From: Cephalothrix simula
Lineage: Eukaryota; Nemertea; Palaeonemertea; Archinemertea; Cephalotrichidae
Direction: 5' to 3'
Length of the DNA: 11,860 nt
NCBI GenBank assembly: GCA_035591015.1
Contig: JAXIUW010194067.1
Coordinates: 1 to 11,860, forward strand
Within the stretch, counting starts at the first letter, position 1; each line of letters begins with the position of its first letter. Positions 9,101 through 11,860 of the stretch are shown here, piece after piece. A program made the position numbers and the translations under genes. The notes under the pieces are model-generated. The model did no database searches. It was given only the letters and a program-made list of their open reading frames with translations, and had not been told where the DNA came from.

Positions 9101-9854
9101 TGTGGGCAAAAGCCAGTTACCATGAGGGGTACATTTGAAACAAAAGTAAGATCTGTTTTTGAGAAAAATATGTATAAGGGACTGAGCAGCTGCCAGTGAG
9201 TGTACTATTTGACTTTACTAACATTATTATTAGCCTTTAACTTTCTATAAAAACAGAGTAGTTTATTTAAAATTCATTCAACATGAAAAGTATAAAATTT
9301 TCTTTAAAGGATTAAACTTACATGTTGGAGTCACAGAATCGTAAAAATTCTGTTGAGAACACAATATTCGATGTTGATGCAAAATACTCTGCATTCTCCA
9401 ATAGGTCCTGGTAAAATATTTTCTCACACGATCTCTTCTTATTTTTCATTGCCGATAAGCGCGTATTAGTGCGGTATTCAGTTTTGCACTTGGTACAAAT
9501 ACCTTTTAAAAGCTGTGCTGTCTTCGGCCCATCTAATGAAAAAACCACCGCTTCAGACATATTTTCAAGACGAATTAACTGCCCACAACATTTTTCTTGG
9601 TAAGGGGCGATGTTTAAATCAACAGATGAAGCGTAGTCCTTCTCATTTTCAGCGACCGGATTATCATGAAATCTAGGCAAAATAAACTCCAACTGCTGTG
9701 CAATTCTGGTAACAGACTCTACAGATAAATCAAGTGCCTTGTGAGTCTTGAAGTAGTTCGATATCAATTCATATCTACCGATTAATCCTCGCGGATACCT
9801 ACTTAATAGGTTTTTAAAGGTCACAAAATGTTCGCCTTTTTTAAAATTCTCCAT
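6133..9854 (-). CDS. KDZ (Kyakuja-Dileera-Zisupton) superfamily transposase, 4 exons, 542 aa
   Basis: Exons on the minus strand: 9854-9322, 8889-8615, 7568-7387 and 6771-6133. All three introns are GT-AG, and phases 2, 1, 0 join to 1629 nt without an internal stop. What is seen: an N-terminal CxC-type cysteine cluster (CCG at 89-91, C120 and C123), SFEGIANMIN (184-193), KRFAEAWFKYHL (211-222), CSKALIIDGHMK (271-282), and a second metal-like cluster (C308, C319, H322). Then come CGIICGLTELYGSES, YDDACHLKRF (420-429), MHF..H.D.WC, and INTEACEQTFSF (480-491). These match animal KDZ transposases with CxC domains. By alignment to YD.ACQLK and GE..ER.W, the catalytic set is D278, D421 and E483 or E486; all are present. 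A basic SRKRKR (527-532) is a likely nuclear signal. It should cut and join the element's ends at 592 and 10281. The intact frame argues for recent or current activity. No canonical polyadenylation hexamer is evident close after the stop. Confidence 0.9.
6772..7386 (-). other. Intron 3 of the KDZ transposase gene
   Basis: Donor GTAAGT after 7387 and acceptor TTATCTAATTTCAG before 6771, phase 0. It holds an 11-bp inverted pair, TTTTTTACCTT (7232-7242) with AAGGTAAAAAA (7289-7299). No other feature is seen. Confidence 0.6.
7599..7931. mobile_element. MITE-like inverted-repeat element in intron 2 of the KDZ gene
   Basis: Arms 7599-7680 and 7850-7931 are reverse complements at about 76 of 82 positions, and weaker matching continues some 20 bp inward. 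The outer ends read TAAACCCCGAACAG on each side. The 170-bp core has no coding potential. This long-armed non-coding structure is typical of a MITE or foldback element. No convincing target duplication flanks it, so an inverted duplication remains possible. It sits about 30 bp from the acceptor of exon 3, inside an intron bounded by 8614 and 7569, and does not touch the coding sequence. Transcribed, it would form a long hairpin. Confidence 0.7.
8102..8152 (+). repeat. Two-copy 28-bp tandem repeat
   Basis: TATAAAAAATACGTCCAAAT at 8102 recurs with one A fewer at 8130. It is intronic (KDZ intron 2) and has no further meaning that I can see. Confidence 0.6.
8890..9321 (-). other. Intron 1 of the KDZ transposase gene
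   Basis: Donor GTAAGT after 9322 and acceptor TTTGTCTTTCAG before 8889. No coding or repeat signal is seen in these 432 bp. Confidence 0.6.
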
Positions 9855-9915
9855 TTTAAAAAAATAACGACAGGTAAATCATACGTAATAAATCGATGAT
9901 GTCATAAGAATGATG

Positions 9916-10258
9916 CGATCGCACAGCGAGCTCGCAGCGAGCTCGCATGTGCGATCGTTCAGCTTCAGTTTAAAGATGACGTCATAATAGAGCACGATCG
10001 CACAGCGAGCTCGCAGCGAGCTCGCATGTGCGATCGGATAGGTTTTTAAGAAAATGACGTCATAAACGATACCGAACGCACAGCGAGCTCGCAGCGAGCT
10101 CGCTGCGAGCTCGCAAACGCACCGATCGCACATCAGAGTTAAGAAGCCATAAAAATTAAAATTATTGCACAAATCCTGGCGAATACACAGCGAGCTCGCT
10201 GCGAGCTCGCTTGTGGCATCGTACACCCCAGAAATCTTCGATCACACAGCGAGCTCGC
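9916..10258. repeat. Right subterminal palindrome array
   Basis: Ten perfect GCGAGCTCGC copies lie at 9926, 9937, 10005, 10016, 10083, 10094, 10105, 10190, 10201 and 10249. Two units (9916-9957 and 9995-10036) are 42-bp near-perfect palindromes: CGATCGCACA, two GCGAGCTCGC separated by A, A, then TGTGCGATCG. Each is capable of forming a cruciform. TGACGTCA precedes the second and third units (9977-9984, 10055-10062), and a decayed version, GATGTCAT, precedes the first. The array is in the 5' region of the transposase gene (ATG at 9854), so it may serve both as transposase binding sites and as promoter. Relative to the left array the CGATCGCACA flank is inverted, as expected for two ends of one element. 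Confidence 0.87.
9977..10062. promoter_or_regulatory. Paired CRE-type octamers within the right array
   Basis: TGACGTCA occurs at 9977-9984 and 10055-10062, each followed by TAA and then by a palindrome unit. They lie 120-210 bp upstream of the transposase ATG, a position suited to bZIP-driven transcription. They may simply travel with the repeat unit. Confidence 0.4.
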
Positions 10259-10281
10259 ATGTGGCATCGTCTTTGGCCATG
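10247..10281 (-). repeat. Right terminal inverted repeat
   Basis: The reverse complement begins CATGGCCAAAGACGA and matches 592-626 at 34 of 35 positions. It ends 4 bp before the right copy of TTATAATG. Confidence 0.87.
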
Positions 10282-10285
10282 TATG

Positions 10286-10293
10286 TTATAATG
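10286..10293. repeat. Right target-site duplication, TTATAATG
   Basis: Exact copy of 580-587. Joining the BEL/Pao codons before the left copy to those after this copy keeps the reading frame across the empty site. Confidence 0.85.
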
Positions 10294-10340
10294 ACACTTT
10301 ATTTTTGAATTTACATGGGTTGACATCATGTTAGATTTAC
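10294..10340 (+). pseudogene. BEL/Pao pol relic, continuation beyond the insertion
   Basis: In the frame carried over from base 587, the codons here give D-T-L-F-L-N, the usual continuation of the BEL/Pao L-G-L-K-W-N motif found just before the insertion. After about 15 codons the frame meets a stop (10332-10334) and homology fades. A break or rearrangement is likely before 10362, where an unrelated minus-strand relic starts. Confidence 0.65.
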
Positions 10341-10361
10341 AAAAAGCTTCTACATTACAAG

Positions 10362-10589
10362 TTAAACGTTGTATGTCAGAAAATACTTTCTATTACTAGG
10401 ATCATATAACACATGGTCTTTTGGATAATTACTCAAGTCAAAATGATGTTTTAATTCCTTAAGGTCATTTGTGAGGTCATCAGTTCTCTTTAAGACCATT
10501 CTGTGTTCAACACATACAAAAAGAAATAAGTTAGATGATAATGATATCCATTTTATTCTTTGGTATATAAAACATAATAAATTTACCAA
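10362..10589 (-). pseudogene. Fragment resembling Maverick/Polinton-type DNA polymerase B
   Basis: The minus-strand frame contains RTDDLTNDLKEL and then HFDLSNYPKDHVLYD. That resembles the stretch, K-T-D-D-x-Y-x-D-L followed by F-D-T-S-x-Y-P-x-x-H-P-L-Y, which I associate with protein-primed B-family polymerases of Maverick/Polinton elements just after the DTDS motif. The homology is short (about 35 residues, from about 10510 to 10390), with no DTDS motif upstream and divergence downstream, so this is at most a small dead fragment. It is recognised from motif memory only. It lies outside the KDZ transposon. Confidence 0.4.
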
Positions 10590-11290
10590 ATTTCAGGAAA
10601 CTGTGTAAACATACATCTTATCTGATTAAAAATATGAAACTGAAGTGCATGCCAGTGCATGCCGGGATCACATGAGTGCCGTATGTAAAGTTGATTGGAT
10701 AATATATTATAAACATACCGCGTCATAAATAAAAAATTAACACGTGGAAAGCACATGGATAGAGTGTTATGAAGTACATCACATTAGCAGATTATGAATT
10801 GATAATGAACTGATTTAAAGGGATTGGCCTATTATAAACGGACAAAGCTAAAATGGTGACTTCGCCACACTCACAAGGCAGAGAATATCATATCAAATTT
10901 TTAAAATGAGATATTTAAAAAGTTACGTTAAAATTTTACATGTAAACAACACAATTTACGTGTACAAATTCAGTACTATAAACAAACTGATATAAAAAAA
11001 TCAATTACTTAATACAATTAAGTTATCAATTTATTTGATTTTTAAAATGTTAATTTTATGATTTTTTTGAGTCGTTTTATGTTATGTGATTTTTTTGATA
11101 TTTCGAAATCTATATATAGTATTGATTTAACAACAATAGTAATTCATGTCTTCAAGATGAATGAGAACATATAATAATGAGCACAAAATTCGACGTAATA
11201 CAAACAAATGCAAACGGAAAGATAAGCCCTCCCAAGGCAGAAAAATCACAAGACAAGATAATAATCACAAAACATAATGGCACAATTAAT
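10590..11290. other. No recognisable gene
   Basis: AT-rich sequence with no coding signal on either strand. AGTGCATGCC is duplicated in tandem at about 10643-10662. A TATA-like ACTATATATAG, read on the minus strand, sits near 11108-11118 and could belong to the possible LTR described at 11100-11391. Confidence 0.5.
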
Positions 11291-11391
11291 TATACATATC
11301 ATACAATACAATACAAATATCACAATACAATACAAAATTATCACAATACAATACAAGTATCACAGACACAGCTTTATGTTTCCAGACATGT
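11100..11391 (-). other. Possible LTR portion of a minus-strand BEL/Pao copy
   Basis: Immediately after the pol C-terminal relic (minus strand), a non-coding stretch starts TGTCTGGAAAC at 11391. It carries a short tandem repeat and, about 275 bp on, a TATA-like box near 11110. That order (end of pol, TG start, repeats, TATA) suits a 3' LTR. The far end is not defined and no partner LTR is visible, so this is tentative. Confidence 0.3.
11297..11363 (+). repeat. ~21-bp tandem repeat, about 3 copies
   Basis: The phrase TATCACAATACAATACAAA, with small variations, starts at 11297, 11318, 11339 and (partial) 11358. Spacing is 21, 21 and 19 bp. An open frame through it is an artefact of the repeat. 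Confidence 0.75.
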
Positions 11392-11690
11392 ACTAATCGG
11401 AGTCACTATTAAATTTTTCGTTATCAATTTATCAAAAATATTTCTAATTTTGGATTTAGCAATTTCTTTTGAAACTATAGATGGCCTTTTTAAATTATCA
11501 TTATCTAAATTAGGATTTAAAAATTGAGAATTATTTACATCAAAAACTGAATCAGAATTAACCTGAAGGGGATAAAGTTTAGTCACTGGTCTATTTGTTG
11601 CACCATTTTTTTGTTTTAAGAACGACTGACCTTACCAATCCATCATTACTATAATTTCACGATCTAGAGTGTCTATTACCTAATAGGAAC
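11374..11690 (-). pseudogene. BEL/Pao pol C-terminal tail relic, minus strand
   Basis: Reading the minus strand from about 11635, one frame gives DGLVRSVVLKT. After a one-base slip in a run of A (about 11609-11615) another frame gives NGATNRPVTKLYPL, followed by RPSIVSKEIAKSK. These are the sequence marks of the end of BEL/Pao integrase/pol. Further upstream (to about 11690) VIDTLD is a weaker match broken by stops. The open part ends with a stop at 11374-11376. It is a different, oppositely oriented copy from the relic at 1-587. Confidence 0.72.
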
Positions 11691-11739
11691 TCCACTCATA
11701 AATAATGCTAATAAGCTTTGCGCAATTACAAGTACTCCA

Positions 11740-11801
11740 GTCGATTAATTGATTTTGTGTCATGATTTTATCACGTGAACGCATCACTCCAATTAATCGA
11801 C
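11740..11801. repeat. 12-bp perfect inverted repeat (hairpin) with an E-box in the loop
   Basis: GTCGATTAATTG at 11740-11751 is the exact reverse complement of CAATTAATCGAC at 11790-11801. The 38-bp loop contains CACGTG. No gene is nearby and the role is unknown. Confidence 0.6.
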
Positions 11802-11860
11802 AAATGAGCGTTCAGCTGTGACCGAATTACTGATCGTGACTCATGTATTGGGGTCAAAAA

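Larger units (their letters stand above)
588..10285 (-). mobile_element. Complete KDZ-superfamily DNA transposon carrying a DUF3987 ATPase gene (about 9.7 kb)
   Basis: The element is bounded by a perfect 8-bp duplication (580-587, 10286-10293) and by inverted repeats at 592-626 and 10247-10281 that match at 34 of 35 positions. Inside each end lies an array of the palindrome GCGAGCTCGC (615-885 and 9916-10258). Between the arrays are two minus-strand genes: a KDZ transposase (9854-6133) and a DUF3987 P-loop ATPase (5262-2152). Insertion into a BEL/Pao pol frame that continues on the far side shows the empty site directly. Near-identical inverted repeats, a perfect duplication and two open spliced genes suggest a recent insertion. 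The outermost four bases (GAGT on the left; CATA on the right, read inward) do not match each other. Strand is given as minus because both genes are on it. The DUF3987 gene could be cargo captured by this copy or a standard part of the family; one copy cannot tell. Confidence 0.85.

Noticed and set aside
9879-10226. Minus-strand 115-codon open frame in the right array
   Set aside because: It is the palindrome repeat read through; no family resemblance and no codon signal outside the repeat.
615-10258. CRISPR array
   Set aside because: The repeats are palindromic with partly repeated, unequal spacers, sit at both ends of a transposon in an intron-bearing eukaryotic genome, and have no cas genes nearby.
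11177-11527. Plus-strand 116-codon open frame
   Set aside because: It runs through a 21-bp tandem repeat and then antisense to the BEL/Pao tail.

Overview
The window is eukaryotic and almost certainly from an invertebrate animal. It is AT-rich, both genes have GT-AG introns with consistent phases, and it holds BEL/Pao retrotransposon debris and an animal-type KDZ (Kyakuja-Dileera-Zisupton) DNA transposase. A mollusc or cnidarian would fit, but the sequence does not decide the phylum.

The main result is that most of the window (588-10285, about 9.7 kb) reads as one DNA transposon inserted into an older, decayed BEL/Pao copy. The evidence is layered. An identical 8-bp direct repeat, TTATAATG, sits at 580-587 and 10286-10293. 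A 35-bp terminal inverted repeat (34/35 matches) lies exactly 4 bp inside each copy (592-626 and 10247-10281). Arrays of the palindrome GCGAGCTCGC follow inside both ends (615-885 and 9916-10258). The BEL/Pao reading frame that stops at the left edge resumes in frame after the right edge.

The transposon carries two intron-containing genes, both on the minus strand and both open through every predicted splice. The leading gene (9854-6133, 4 exons, 542 aa) is a KDZ transposase with its apparent D-D-E residues and cysteine clusters. The second (5262-2152, 5 exons, 495 aa) is a P-loop ATPase of the DUF3987 family, a domain best known from bacterial and phage primase/helicase-like proteins. A transposase paired with a DUF3987 ATPase inside one set of terminal repeats is the candidate undescribed system. 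I infer that the transposase cuts at the ends and that the ATPase assists target handling, end assembly or replication of the element. The ATPase role is not shown by sequence.

Layout: 1-587, BEL/Pao reverse transcriptase relic; 588-951, left end and palindrome array; 952-2151, AT-rich filler with a degenerate tandem repeat; 2152-5262, DUF3987 gene; 5263-6132, intergenic DNA with inverted repeats, CRE-like sites and an 18-G run; 6133-9854, KDZ gene, with a MITE-like inverted-repeat element in its second intron; 9855-10285, right palindrome array and right end; 10286-10340, resumed BEL/Pao relic; 10362-10589, minus-strand fragment resembling a Maverick/Polinton-type DNA polymerase B; 10590-11290, nothing recognised; 11297-11363, short tandem repeat; about 11374-11690, minus-strand BEL/Pao pol C-terminus relic followed by a possible LTR; 11740-11801, a hairpin.
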